Source: Flavobacterium sp. NRK1
GTDB taxonomy: Bacteria > Bacteroidota > Bacteroidia > Flavobacteriales > Flavobacteriaceae
Reading direction: 5' to 3'
Assembly (NCBI RefSeq): GCF_024054175.1
Contig: NZ_JAMXLA010000001.1
Location: 1,767,930 to 1,831,929, forward strand
Length of the DNA: 64,000 bases
The translations under genes were made by a program, and so were the position numbers. The notes under the pieces are model-generated. The model searched no databases. It saw only the letters and a list, made by a program, of their open reading frames with translations, and had not been told where the DNA came from. Every line of letters starts with the position of its first letter. Within the stretch, counting starts at the first letter, position 1. Below, in pieces: positions 53,535-60,894 of the stretch.

Positions 53535-53562
53535 GCATGAGCGTCACGCTCGTGCCAATATA
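53535..53562 (+). repeat. REP-like palindrome, copy 2
   Basis: Stem GCATGAGCG / CGCTCGTGC, loop TCA, followed by CAATATA. Same orientation as copy 1, about 100 bp downstream. The stretch 53392-53617 holds only these two palindromes and no gene. Confidence 0.65.
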
Positions 53563-53617
53563 GAACCCATTTGGTATCCCTAAAGAATATTATTTTGAAT
53601 AGTATTACATCAATTAT

Positions 53618-55030
53618 TTACTCTTTTGGCTTTGTTAAGTAATACACAGGTATTCCTGCGAGCATAATTAAAACGCCCCATCCGCAGGTACTTGTTCTGT
53701 CTTTAAGCAGGAAAAAGCAAAATGCAGCAGCTAAAATAATATAAATAAGAGGTAGTATAGGGTAGCCAAAAGCTTTGTATGGTCGTTCTGCATTTGGCAT
53801 TTTTTTTCTTAAAATAAATATGCCGTAAATTGTTAGTATGTAAAATATAACAACAATAATCATAACAAAATCCAGCAGGTCGCCATATTTGCCCGTAAGG
53901 CATAATGCCGATGCCCAGAAGCACTGAAACCAAAGTCCCCAACCGGGTACGCTTGCGCCATTAAGGCGGGCAGCTTTTTTAAAGAAAAGCCCGTCTTTTG
54001 CCATAGTATAATATACCCTTGCGCCTGCCATAATCAGTCCGTTGTTACAACCAAAGGTAGATATCATTATCATTATAGCTATAATATAGGTGCCTGTGCT
54101 GCCGAAAATAGCATGTGAGGCTGCAACAGCCACACGATCTGATGCTGCAAAAGCAATAGCATCATTGGGCATTACTGCCAGATACATAATGTTTGCTGAA
54201 ATATAAATAATAGTAACGATTAATGTGCCGAAGAAAAGGCTAAGCCCCACATTGCGCTGTGGATTTTTTATTTCGCCCGATATAAATGTTACACCATTCC
54301 ATGCATCACTCGAAAATAGAGATCCTACCATAGATGCTGCAATGGCAGACATTAATACTGTTCCGCCTATAGGCAGCCATTGGTTAGTGTCTTTGTTAAA
54401 CGATTGTGCATTCCAGGCATCCGACCAATTGGCATTCCATATATCGGCTTTGGCAGCAAGTATTAGTCCGAAAATTACCAAGCCAAATAGTGAGGCAATT
54501 TTAGTTATGGTAAAAATGGTTTGTATCCATTTTCCGTTTTTCACTCCATTACTGTTAATATAAGTAAGCAATATTATAGTTGCTATAGATACGAGTTGTG
54601 CAGCATTAAGTTTAAATGAGGCAATTTCGTATAATACATTCTGGTCGCTGAATGGCGGATATATATAAGCAGTAAATTTCGCGAAGGCTACACCTACAGC
54701 AGCAATGGTACCTGTTTGTATTACTGCAAAAAAACTCCAGCCGTACAGAAAGGCTATGAGTTTATTATACGCTTCCTTAAGGTAAACATATTGTCCGCCG
54801 GCTTTTGGAAACATTGCACTTAACTTTCCATAACTAATAGCTGCTATGATGGTCATTATACCCGATAGTATCCATATAAGGATAAGCCATCCGGCACTGC
54901 CTACATTCCGCATCATATCAGCACTAACAATAAAAATACCCGATCCTATCATCGATCCTACAACCAGCATAGTACCGTCAAGCAGGCCAAGTTCGCGTTT
55001 TAAATGTTTGTCTTCGTGTTCGTTTTCCAT
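53618..55030 (-). CDS. Amino acid permease (APC superfamily)
   Basis: 470 residues with 12 spans. N-terminal RELGLLDGTMLVVGSMIGSG with the APC motif GSMIGSGIF, then GKLSAMFPKAGGQYVYLKEAY (about 68-88), both characteristic of the L-type/APC amino acid transporters (LAT/SteT-like group). Inner membrane, proton- or exchange-driven uptake; substrate unknown. Monocistronic on the minus strand, close to the REP palindromes at its 3' side. Confidence 0.88.
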   Translation of the reverse strand: MENEHEDKHLKRELGLLDGTMLVVGSMIGSGIFIVSADMMRNVGSAGWLILIWILSGIMTIIAAISYGKLSAMFPKAGGQYVYLKEAYNKLIAFLYGWSFFAVIQTGTIAAVGVAFAKFTAYIYPPFSDQNVLYEIASFKLNAAQLVSIATIILLTYINSNGVKNGKWIQTIFTITKIASLFGLVIFGLILAAKADIWNANWSDAWNAQSFNKDTNQWLPIGGTVLMSAIAASMVGSLFSSDAWNGVTFISGEIKNPQRNVGLSLFFGTLIVTIIYISANIMYLAVMPNDAIAFAASDRVAVAASHAIFGSTGTYIIAIMIMISTFGCNNGLIMAGARVYYTMAKDGLFFKKAARLNGASVPGWGLWFQCFWASALCLTGKYGDLLDFVMIIVVIFYILTIYGIFILRKKMPNAERPYKAFGYPILPLIYIILAAAFCFFLLKDRTSTCGWGVLIMLAGIPVYYLTKPKE

Positions 55031-55144
55031 AGTTGGTAATTGGTTAATAGGCTAAAGATATTTAAAAAAGCTTTTCATTAGTCATTGTCAGGAATATTGT
55101 TGCGTCACAATTGAAAAATCTTACCTTTATATAAATGAAAATTT

Positions 55145-55450
55145 ATGAAAAACGTTGGCCAAAAAGATGATTTTAAGATTAATGAAGAAGGGAAGCAATT
55201 TGAACTTCACGTTAATGGAGGGTTTGCATTTGTAGAATATTATCGTGAAGGAGAAAAGATATTTTTAACCCATACCGAAACTCCTGAAGCATTGCGGGGA
55301 AAAGGCATTGCTGCCGAACTTATAAAACGTACCCTGCAGTGTGCCAAAGATAACGGGCTTACTGTTGTGCCGCTTTGTTCGTATGTGGCACATTACATTA
55401 ATGAGCACCCTGAATGGAATGATATTTTGTCTGACGGATATATGATGTAA
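55145..55450 (+). CDS. Small GNAT-family N-acetyltransferase (YidJ/PF14542-like)
   Basis: 101 residues: short GNAT fold with the acetyl-CoA loop LRGKGIAAELIKRTLQCAKD (about 58-77) and the C-terminal VVPLCSYVAHYINEHPEW typical of the GCN5-like PF14542 family. The family has no assigned substrate. 30 bp before ruvB. Confidence 0.85.
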   Translation: MKNVGQKDDFKINEEGKQFELHVNGGFAFVEYYREGEKIFLTHTETPEALRGKGIAAELIKRTLQCAKDNGLTVVPLCSYVAHYINEHPEWNDILSDGYMM

Positions 55451-55480
55451 AGCGTTGCCAAATTCGCTTATCTTTGCGTT

Positions 55481-56506
55481 ATGAATGAAAATTTAGACCC
55501 TACCAATACTAATTACAATGCCGATGAGCTGGATCTTGAAAAAAAATTAAGGCCCCTCTCTTTTGATGATTTTACTGGACAGGCACAAGTGCTTGAAAAT
55601 CTTCTGGTATTCGTTCAGGCGGCCAACATGCGTGGTGAAGCATTAGACCATACATTGTTTCATGGCCCTCCCGGGTTAGGAAAAACTACATTGGCTAATA
55701 TTCTGGCTAACGAATTGGGAGTGGGTATTAAAATAACTTCAGGGCCTGTACTTGATAAGCCCGGAGATCTTGCAGGATTACTAACTAATCTTGACGAAAG
55801 GGATATTCTTTTTATTGATGAGATACACCGTCTTAGCCCTATAGTTGAAGAATATCTTTATTCGGCTATGGAGGATTTTAAAATAGATATTATGATTGAA
55901 TCGGGTCCGAATGCCCGTTCTGTTCAAATTGGGCTAAATCCATTTACACTGGTAGGCGCTACTACACGTTCCGGACTGCTAACAGCACCAATGAGGGCAC
56001 GTTTCGGAATTTCAAGCCGATTACAATATTATACTACCGAATTGCTTACAACAATTGTTCAGCGTAGTTCGGCTATCCTTAAAATGCCTATCACAATGGA
56101 GGCTGCTATAGAAATTGCAGGGCGCAGCCGTGGTACACCGCGTATTGCCAATGCATTGTTACGCAGGGTTCGGGATTTTGCCCAGATTAAAGGCAATGGA
56201 AAAATTGATATTGAAATTGCCCGTTATTCACTTAAGGCACTGCATGTAGATGCCCATGGTCTTGATGAAATGGATAACAGAATATTAACTACAATAATAG
56301 ACAAATTTAAAGGGGGGCCTGTTGGCCTTTCTACCCTTGCTACTGCTGTTTCTGAAAGTGGAGAAACCATAGAAGAGGTTTATGAGCCTTTTCTTATTCA
56401 GGAAGGCTTCATAATCCGTACTCCAAGGGGTAGGGAGGTTACTGAAAAAGCGTATAAGCATTTAGGTAAGGCAAATATGAGCGGTCTTGGCGGTTTGTTT
56501 GATTAG
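55481..56506 (+). CDS. ruvB: Holliday junction branch migration ATPase RuvB
   Basis: 341 residues: Walker [10 protein letters not shown] (62-70), Walker B DEIHRL (D113, E114), sensor 1 GATTRSGLL, and the C-terminal winged-helix part with [16 protein letters not shown]. Hexameric motor that with RuvA moves Holliday junctions for RuvC. A TATCTTTG box at 55469-55476 ends just 4 bp before the ATG. The gene lies apart from ruvA and ruvC. Confidence 0.96.
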   Translation: MNENLDPTNTNYNADELDLEKKLRPLSFDDFTGQAQVLENLLVFVQAANMRGEALDHTLFHGPPGLGKTTLANILANELGVGIKITSGPVLDKPGDLAGLLTNLDERDILFIDEIHRLSPIVEEYLYSAMEDFKIDIMIESGPNARSVQIGLNPFTLVGATTRSGLLTAPMRARFGISSRLQYYTTELLTTIVQRSSAILKMPITMEAAIEIAGRSRGTPRIANALLRRVRDFAQIKGNGKIDIEIARYSLKALHVDAHGLDEMDNRILTTIIDKFKGGPVGLSTLATAVSESGETIEEVYEPFLIQEGFIIRTPRGREVTEKAYKHLGKANMSGLGGLFD

Positions 56507-56526
56507 TACTACATTTTAAAATATAC

Positions 56527-56558
56527 AAAGCTGTAAGTTGTCCTTACAGCTTTTTTTT
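56527..56558 (+). terminator. Terminator after ruvB
   Basis: 10-bp stem AAGCTGTAAG / CTTACAGCTT, loop TTGTC, eight T. Confidence 0.88.
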
Positions 56559-56581
56559 GTGTCAAAAATTTAACAAATAAA

Positions 56582-56629
56582 TTTGCAACCATTTAATTGC
56601 ATTTTATATATTTGCAACTATATAGTTGC
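56582..56629 (+). promoter_or_regulatory. arsR-type promoter with two operator palindromes
   Basis: TTTG (56582-56585), 21-bp spacer, TATATTTG (56607-56614). Perfect 16-bp palindrome GCAACTATATAGTTGC at 56614-56629, overlapping the end of the -7 box and the start point; a degenerate copy GCAACCATTTAATTGC at 56585-56600 next to the -33 element. Confidence 0.82.
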
Positions 56630-56634
56630 GTATT

Positions 56635-56961
56635 ATGACACAAAGTGTACAAAGAGATGTTTTTCATGCTATTGCCGATCCTACGAGAAGGGCAATACTT
56701 ACCATGCTTACTAAACAGCAAATGACGCCAAATGCGCTTGCAGGAGAATTTTCTACCAGCAGACAGGCTGTTTCTAAACATGTAAACATATTGGCAGAAT
56801 GCGGTATGGTTACCCAGCAGGTTTCAGGCAGGGAAATCTATTATCATTTAAATACTAAAAAAATGAAGGAAGTAGATACCTGGCTTGAACCCTTCAGAAA
56901 GATATGGGAAGATAAATTCTCTCAGCTGGATGAATTATTAAATCAAACAAAAAACAAATAA
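56635..56961 (+). CDS. ArsR family transcriptional regulator
   Basis: 108 residues from ATG 56635 (a TTG at 56626 would lie inside the operator). Winged helix ArsR pattern: VFHAIADPTRRAILTML, then the recognition helix segment FSTSRQAVSKHVNILAECGMV (about 37-57) and SGREIYYHLN. No cysteine cluster for metal sensing is seen. It is followed after 2 bp by an AHSA1 protein, a common Bacteroidota pair where the regulator controls itself and the partner. Confidence 0.9.
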   Translation: MTQSVQRDVFHAIADPTRRAILTMLTKQQMTPNALAGEFSTSRQAVSKHVNILAECGMVTQQVSGREIYYHLNTKKMKEVDTWLEPFRKIWEDKFSQLDELLNQTKNK

Positions 56962-56963
56962 TT

Positions 56964-57449
56964 ATGAGTAATGAAACCAAAATCGTAAAAGACCCATCGG
57001 GTAAAAAACTAATTGTAACCCGTAGTTTTAATGCACCTGTAGATAAAGTCTGGCAGGCATGGACTGAAAGTTCATTGTTAGACAAATGGTGGGCACCTAA
57101 ACCGTACAGGGTTGAAACTAAAGAAATGAATTTTACTAAGGGTGGAAGATGGCTGTATGCAATGGTAAGTCCTGAAGGTGAAAAACATTGGTGCAGAGTA
57201 GATTTTACTGCGATTGACGAAGGCAGCAGTTTTTCAGCAGATAACAGTTTTTGTGATGAAGAAGGAAATCTGATACCGGATTTTTCAGTTGGACACTGGA
57301 CAAACAGGTTTGAAGCAGCAGGAAATACAACCAATGTTACTGTAGAACTTGCTTTTGACACTGAGGCAGATCTTGAAAAAATTGTTGCAATGGGGTTCAA
57401 AGAAGGTTTTACAATGGGACTTTCCAATCTCGACGAGTTGTTGGGCTAA
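56964..57449 (+). CDS. AHSA1/SRPBCC domain protein
   Basis: 161 residues with the Bet v1-like START/SRPBCC fold of the AHSA1 group: TRSFNAPVDKVWQAWTESS, KWWAPKPYRV, GGRWLYAMVSPEG and the C-terminal helix KEGFTMGLSNLDELLG. A small cytosolic hydrophobic-cavity protein; ligand unknown. Co-transcribed with the ArsR regulator; terminator at 57469-57494. Confidence 0.88.
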   Translation: MSNETKIVKDPSGKKLIVTRSFNAPVDKVWQAWTESSLLDKWWAPKPYRVETKEMNFTKGGRWLYAMVSPEGEKHWCRVDFTAIDEGSSFSADNSFCDEEGNLIPDFSVGHWTNRFEAAGNTTNVTVELAFDTEADLEKIVAMGFKEGFTMGLSNLDELLG

Positions 57450-57468
57450 TAGTAATAACATTATATAT

Positions 57469-57494
57469 AAACCGCTCCTTTATGGGGCGGTTTT
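57469..57494 (+). terminator. Terminator after the ArsR-AHSA1 pair
   Basis: 9-bp stem AACCGCTCC / GGGGCGGTT, loop TTTAT, short T run. Confidence 0.82.
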
Positions 57495-57525
57495 GTTTTA
57501 CAGAAGTTACATACCTTTGTAAAAC

Positions 57526-57532
57526 GGAGGGG
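57526..57532 (+). promoter_or_regulatory. Strong Shine-Dalgarno-like ribosome binding site of queG
   Basis: GGAGGGG, 8 bp before the GTG start. Most genes of the window have no SD-like sequence, as expected for Bacteroidota, so this stands out. Confidence 0.6.
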
Positions 57533-57540
57533 AAGTAAAA

Positions 57541-58467
57541 GTGATAAACAATAAAGAAAAATATACGGCATTTATTAAAGATGAGGCTAAACGCCTTGGT
57601 TTTATGTCATGCGGTATATCGAAAGCGGGTTTTTTAGAAGAAGAAGCCCCGCGGCTTGAAGCATGGCTTAAAGCCAACCGCAATGGACAGATGCAGTATA
57701 TGGAAAATCATTTTGATAAGCGGTTAGACCCTACGTTGCTTGTTGATGACGCAAAAAGCGTAATTTCTTTGTTACTGAATTACTATCCTGAACAAACCCA
57801 AACGAATGATACTTTTAAGATTTCTAAATATGCTTATGGACAGGATTATCATTTTGTAATTAAGGAAAAACTTAAAGAATTATTGTATTCTATACAGGAA
57901 GAGATAGGTGAGGTTAGTGGAAGGGCTTTTGTTGATTCTGCACCTGTTTTAGATAAAGCCTGGGCAGCAAAAAGCGGATTAGGCTGGATAGGAAAGAACA
58001 GTAATTTATTGAGTAAACAGGTTGGATCTTTCTTTTTTATTGCCGAACTTATTATAGATCTTGACTTGAAATATGATCATGCTGTAACCAATCATTGCGG
58101 TAGTTGTACGGCATGTATAGATGCCTGCCCAACGCAGGCTATTATTGAGCCTTATGTGGTAGACGGTAGTAAATGCATTTCTTATTTTACTATTGAACTT
58201 AAAGATAATTTACCTAACGAAATGAAGGGTAAATTTGATGAGTGGGCTTTTGGCTGTGATGTTTGCCAGGATGTATGCCCTTGGAATCGTTTTTCAAAGC
58301 CACACAATGAACCGTTATTTAATCCGCATCCTGATTTATTATCACTTACAAAAAAAGACTGGGAAGACATTACCGAAGATACTTTTAGGACTGTGTTTAA
58401 AAACTCTCCTGTAAAACGAACAAAATTTGAAGGGCTTAAGAGGAATATAGATTTTCTTAAATCTTAG
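57541..58467 (+). CDS. queG: Epoxyqueuosine reductase QueG
   Basis: 308 residues from GTG 57541. It reduces epoxyqueuosine to queuosine in tRNA, using cobalamin. The two ferredoxin-type clusters are C186, C189, C192, C196 ([12 protein letters not shown]) and C239, C242, C246 ([10 protein letters not shown]). The GTG start is backed by an unusually good Shine-Dalgarno-like GGAGGGG at 57526-57532, 8 bp upstream. A TACCTTTG box at 57512-57519 may be the -7 element, but with TTTG at 57492-57495 the spacer is only 16 bp. Confidence 0.94.
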   Translation: MINNKEKYTAFIKDEAKRLGFMSCGISKAGFLEEEAPRLEAWLKANRNGQMQYMENHFDKRLDPTLLVDDAKSVISLLLNYYPEQTQTNDTFKISKYAYGQDYHFVIKEKLKELLYSIQEEIGEVSGRAFVDSAPVLDKAWAAKSGLGWIGKNSNLLSKQVGSFFFIAELIIDLDLKYDHAVTNHCGSCTACIDACPTQAIIEPYVVDGSKCISYFTIELKDNLPNEMKGKFDEWAFGCDVCQDVCPWNRFSKPHNEPLFNPHPDLLSLTKKDWEDITEDTFRTVFKNSPVKRTKFEGLKRNIDFLKS

Positions 58468-58484
58468 TTGCTAAATTAGAAGAT

Positions 58485-58946
58485 ATGACATTTAAACATA
58501 TATTTAAAGCTAAGGCTTACTGGTTTTCAGATGCTAATAGTGATATTAAAAAATACAGCAGAAACCATACAATTTCTATTGAAGGAAAGCCAGATATAAA
58601 CGTGTCGGCAGCAAAGGCTTTTAAAGGAGATCCTGCATTATATAATCCTGAAGATATGCTGTTGAGCAGTTTGGTGTCGTGCCACATGATGTCCTACTTA
58701 TATGTATGTGCTCAAAATGGTATTGAAGTACTTTCATATACTGATGATGCTGTGGCAACACTTGCAGTTCAGGAAGATGGTTCAGGACATTTTATAGAAG
58801 TAATGCTAAATCCAAAAGTAACTATTGCAAATGCAGAAAGGAAAGAAGAAGCACTGGAATTGCATAAAAAGGCAAATCAGCTATGTTTCATCGCCAACTC
58901 CTGTAATTTCCCCGTACTTCATAATGCAACCTGCGAGGCAAAATAA
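58485..58946 (+). CDS. OsmC/Ohr family protein
   Basis: 153 residues. Peroxidatic-type cysteine C66 in SSLVSCHMMSYL (on a helix start) and C134 in CFIANSC (second pair C140) give the two-cysteine layout of the OsmC family, which reduces organic hydroperoxides. Cytosolic. Starts 17 bp after queG and may be co-transcribed with it. Confidence 0.87.
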   Translation: MTFKHIFKAKAYWFSDANSDIKKYSRNHTISIEGKPDINVSAAKAFKGDPALYNPEDMLLSSLVSCHMMSYLYVCAQNGIEVLSYTDDAVATLAVQEDGSGHFIEVMLNPKVTIANAERKEEALELHKKANQLCFIANSCNFPVLHNATCEAK

Positions 58947-58950
58947 GGTA

Positions 58951-58979
58951 TAAAAAAAGGTTCAGTTTAACTGAACCTT
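58951..58979 (-). terminator. Terminator of the DUF885 gene (bidirectional)
   Basis: 9-bp stem AAGGTTCAG / CTGAACCTT, loop TTTAA, with an A run on the plus strand giving T on the minus strand. Confidence 0.8.
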
Positions 58980-58984
58980 CCTTA

Positions 58985-60760
58985 CTATTTCTTACTCTCA
59001 ATCCATTTGTCAATTTTTCCTTCAAGCACTTTAAGAGGCAGGCATCCTGCATCGAGCACCTGATTGTGAAATTCTTTAATACTGAATTTATCTCCAAGTT
59101 CTTTTTCTGCTTTGGTGCGCAGCTCACGAATTTTCATTTGTCCTATTTTATACGATAGTGCCTGTCCCGGTATTGCCATATAACGTTCAATTTCTGCAAT
59201 AATACTTTCTTCGGGTTCGGCCTCATTCTCCATGGAATATTTAATAGCCTGTTCCCTTGTCCATCCTTTAGTATGTAATCCTGTATCTACTACAAGACGG
59301 ATGGCGCGGTGCATTTCGGCACTTAACATGCCAAAGTACTGATAGGGATCTGTATATAAACCCAACTCTTTACCCAAAGATTCGGTGTATAAAGCCCAGC
59401 CTTCGCCATATGCATTAAACCATATTGTTTTTCTGAATGCAGGCAGTGAAGTGTTCTCCTGTTGCAGCGATATTTGGTAATGATGACCCGGGATAGCTTC
59501 GTGAAGAAAAAGGTCTTCATCGGCATAAACATTGTATTTTTTTACGTCGGGTATTGGTACGTAAAAAATTCCCGGACGGGTACCGTCCAGAGAACCCTGA
59601 TTATATTCTGCACTTGCCGAAGCTTCGCGAAAAGCTTCTGTCCTCCTAACTTCAAAAGGTGTTTTTGGTTTCAGGTCAAAAAGCTTATCCAGATTAGGCT
59701 TCATCCTCTCGTGTATTGCATTGAAATTGTCTATCACCTGCTGTGGCTCAGTAAAAGGCATAAGTTCTTTTTTACCGCGAACATAATTGAAGAAATCTTT
59801 AAGCGGACCGTTAAATCCTGTTTCTTTTTTTACTTTCTCCATTTCTTCCGAAATTCTCGCTACCTCTTTTAATCCCAATTCGTGAATTTCATCAGCAGTC
59901 ATATCGGTAGTAGTATAGCGTTTAATGAGGTGGCTGTAATATTCTTTACCATTAGGTATAGCAGATATGCCACTTGTAGAACGGCTTGCTTTAAGATAAT
60001 CAGTACTTACATAATTATACAGGTTTGTAAAAGACGGTATTATTTTGTCTTTTAGCAAAGTGGTATATTTTTCGGTAAGCTCTTTTTTCTCTGCATCATT
60101 AAAAGAATCCGGAAATTGTTTTACAGGGCTAAACAGCAAATGTGAACTTACATCCGGGTTAGCCATATCTTTTAATTGCGGAATTATTTTTTCTGTAAGT
60201 GCTTTCGGCAAAACATAACCTTTAGATACGCCTTCTTTCATGCGGGATCCTACAGATGCAAGATATATATTAAAGTCTCCCAGTCTTTCCAGCCAGTTGT
60301 TATAATCTTTTACCGTTTTAAAGGGTTGTGCGCCTGCTCCGCTTCCCCATTGTCCCATAGTAAGTATAGGGCTTGTAAACTGATTTATAGGCATCAATTG
60401 CTCATTTTGCGACCATTGCTCTATATTAATATCGCATTCCCATGATAATAACTCTTTACTTAGCCTGTCATTTTCAGACAGTTCATCATCCTTAAATTTT
60501 ACAAGAGACTCTTTATACTTTGAGAAAAAGGCTTTTACCTGAGAGATATATGCATCACTAAGTGTATTAGGATAAATATTATTATAGCGGTCATCACCGG
60601 CTAATGTTGCTTCCCACGGAAAAAGCTTCATTCGTTCCTGATAATACTGATCTAATAATGTAGATAATTCTTTATTTGAATAAGTTGTTTCTTTGGATTT
60701 CTTTTCGCAAGATTGTAGTAGTACAGCTGACGCAAAAAGAAGCACAAGTATTTTTTTCAT
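58985..60760 (-). CDS. DUF885 family lipoprotein, predicted metallopeptidase
   Basis: 591 residues. N-terminal lipobox LLQSC (C18) gives a lipoprotein. The DUF885 domain covers the rest and holds the zinc-type motif HEAIPGHH at 420-427 with the glutamate helix YGEGWALYTE shortly after. Family members are putative M-type peptidases; activity on specific substrates is not established. Probably outer membrane or periplasmic. Monocistronic. Confidence 0.88.
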   Translation of the reverse strand: MKKILVLLFASAVLLQSCEKKSKETTYSNKELSTLLDQYYQERMKLFPWEATLAGDDRYNNIYPNTLSDAYISQVKAFFSKYKESLVKFKDDELSENDRLSKELLSWECDINIEQWSQNEQLMPINQFTSPILTMGQWGSGAGAQPFKTVKDYNNWLERLGDFNIYLASVGSRMKEGVSKGYVLPKALTEKIIPQLKDMANPDVSSHLLFSPVKQFPDSFNDAEKKELTEKYTTLLKDKIIPSFTNLYNYVSTDYLKASRSTSGISAIPNGKEYYSHLIKRYTTTDMTADEIHELGLKEVARISEEMEKVKKETGFNGPLKDFFNYVRGKKELMPFTEPQQVIDNFNAIHERMKPNLDKLFDLKPKTPFEVRRTEAFREASASAEYNQGSLDGTRPGIFYVPIPDVKKYNVYADEDLFLHEAIPGHHYQISLQQENTSLPAFRKTIWFNAYGEGWALYTESLGKELGLYTDPYQYFGMLSAEMHRAIRLVVDTGLHTKGWTREQAIKYSMENEAEPEESIIAEIERYMAIPGQALSYKIGQMKIRELRTKAEKELGDKFSIKEFHNQVLDAGCLPLKVLEGKIDKWIESKK

Positions 60761-60859
60761 GATTATTGGCCTTAAAATTTTTTTAAAGATACATTTTTCG
60801 CATAAAAAACGTTCGTAAAAAGAATAGCGTTAAAAATTTCACAATTCCGACGATAGGGT

Positions 60860-60867
60860 TACCTTTG
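60860..60867 (+). promoter_or_regulatory. Putative -7 element of maeB
   Basis: TACCTTTG, 28 bp before the ATG at 60895; no good -33 element. It supports ATG 60895 as the start rather than the upstream TTG at 60865. Confidence 0.55.
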
Positions 60868-60894
60868 TGGGTTCCAGAAAAAAAGTATTCAAAA

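Noticed and set aside
53400..53617. Insertion sequence at the palindrome pair
   Set aside because: No transposase, no target duplication and no inverted termini flank the region; only short palindromes are present.
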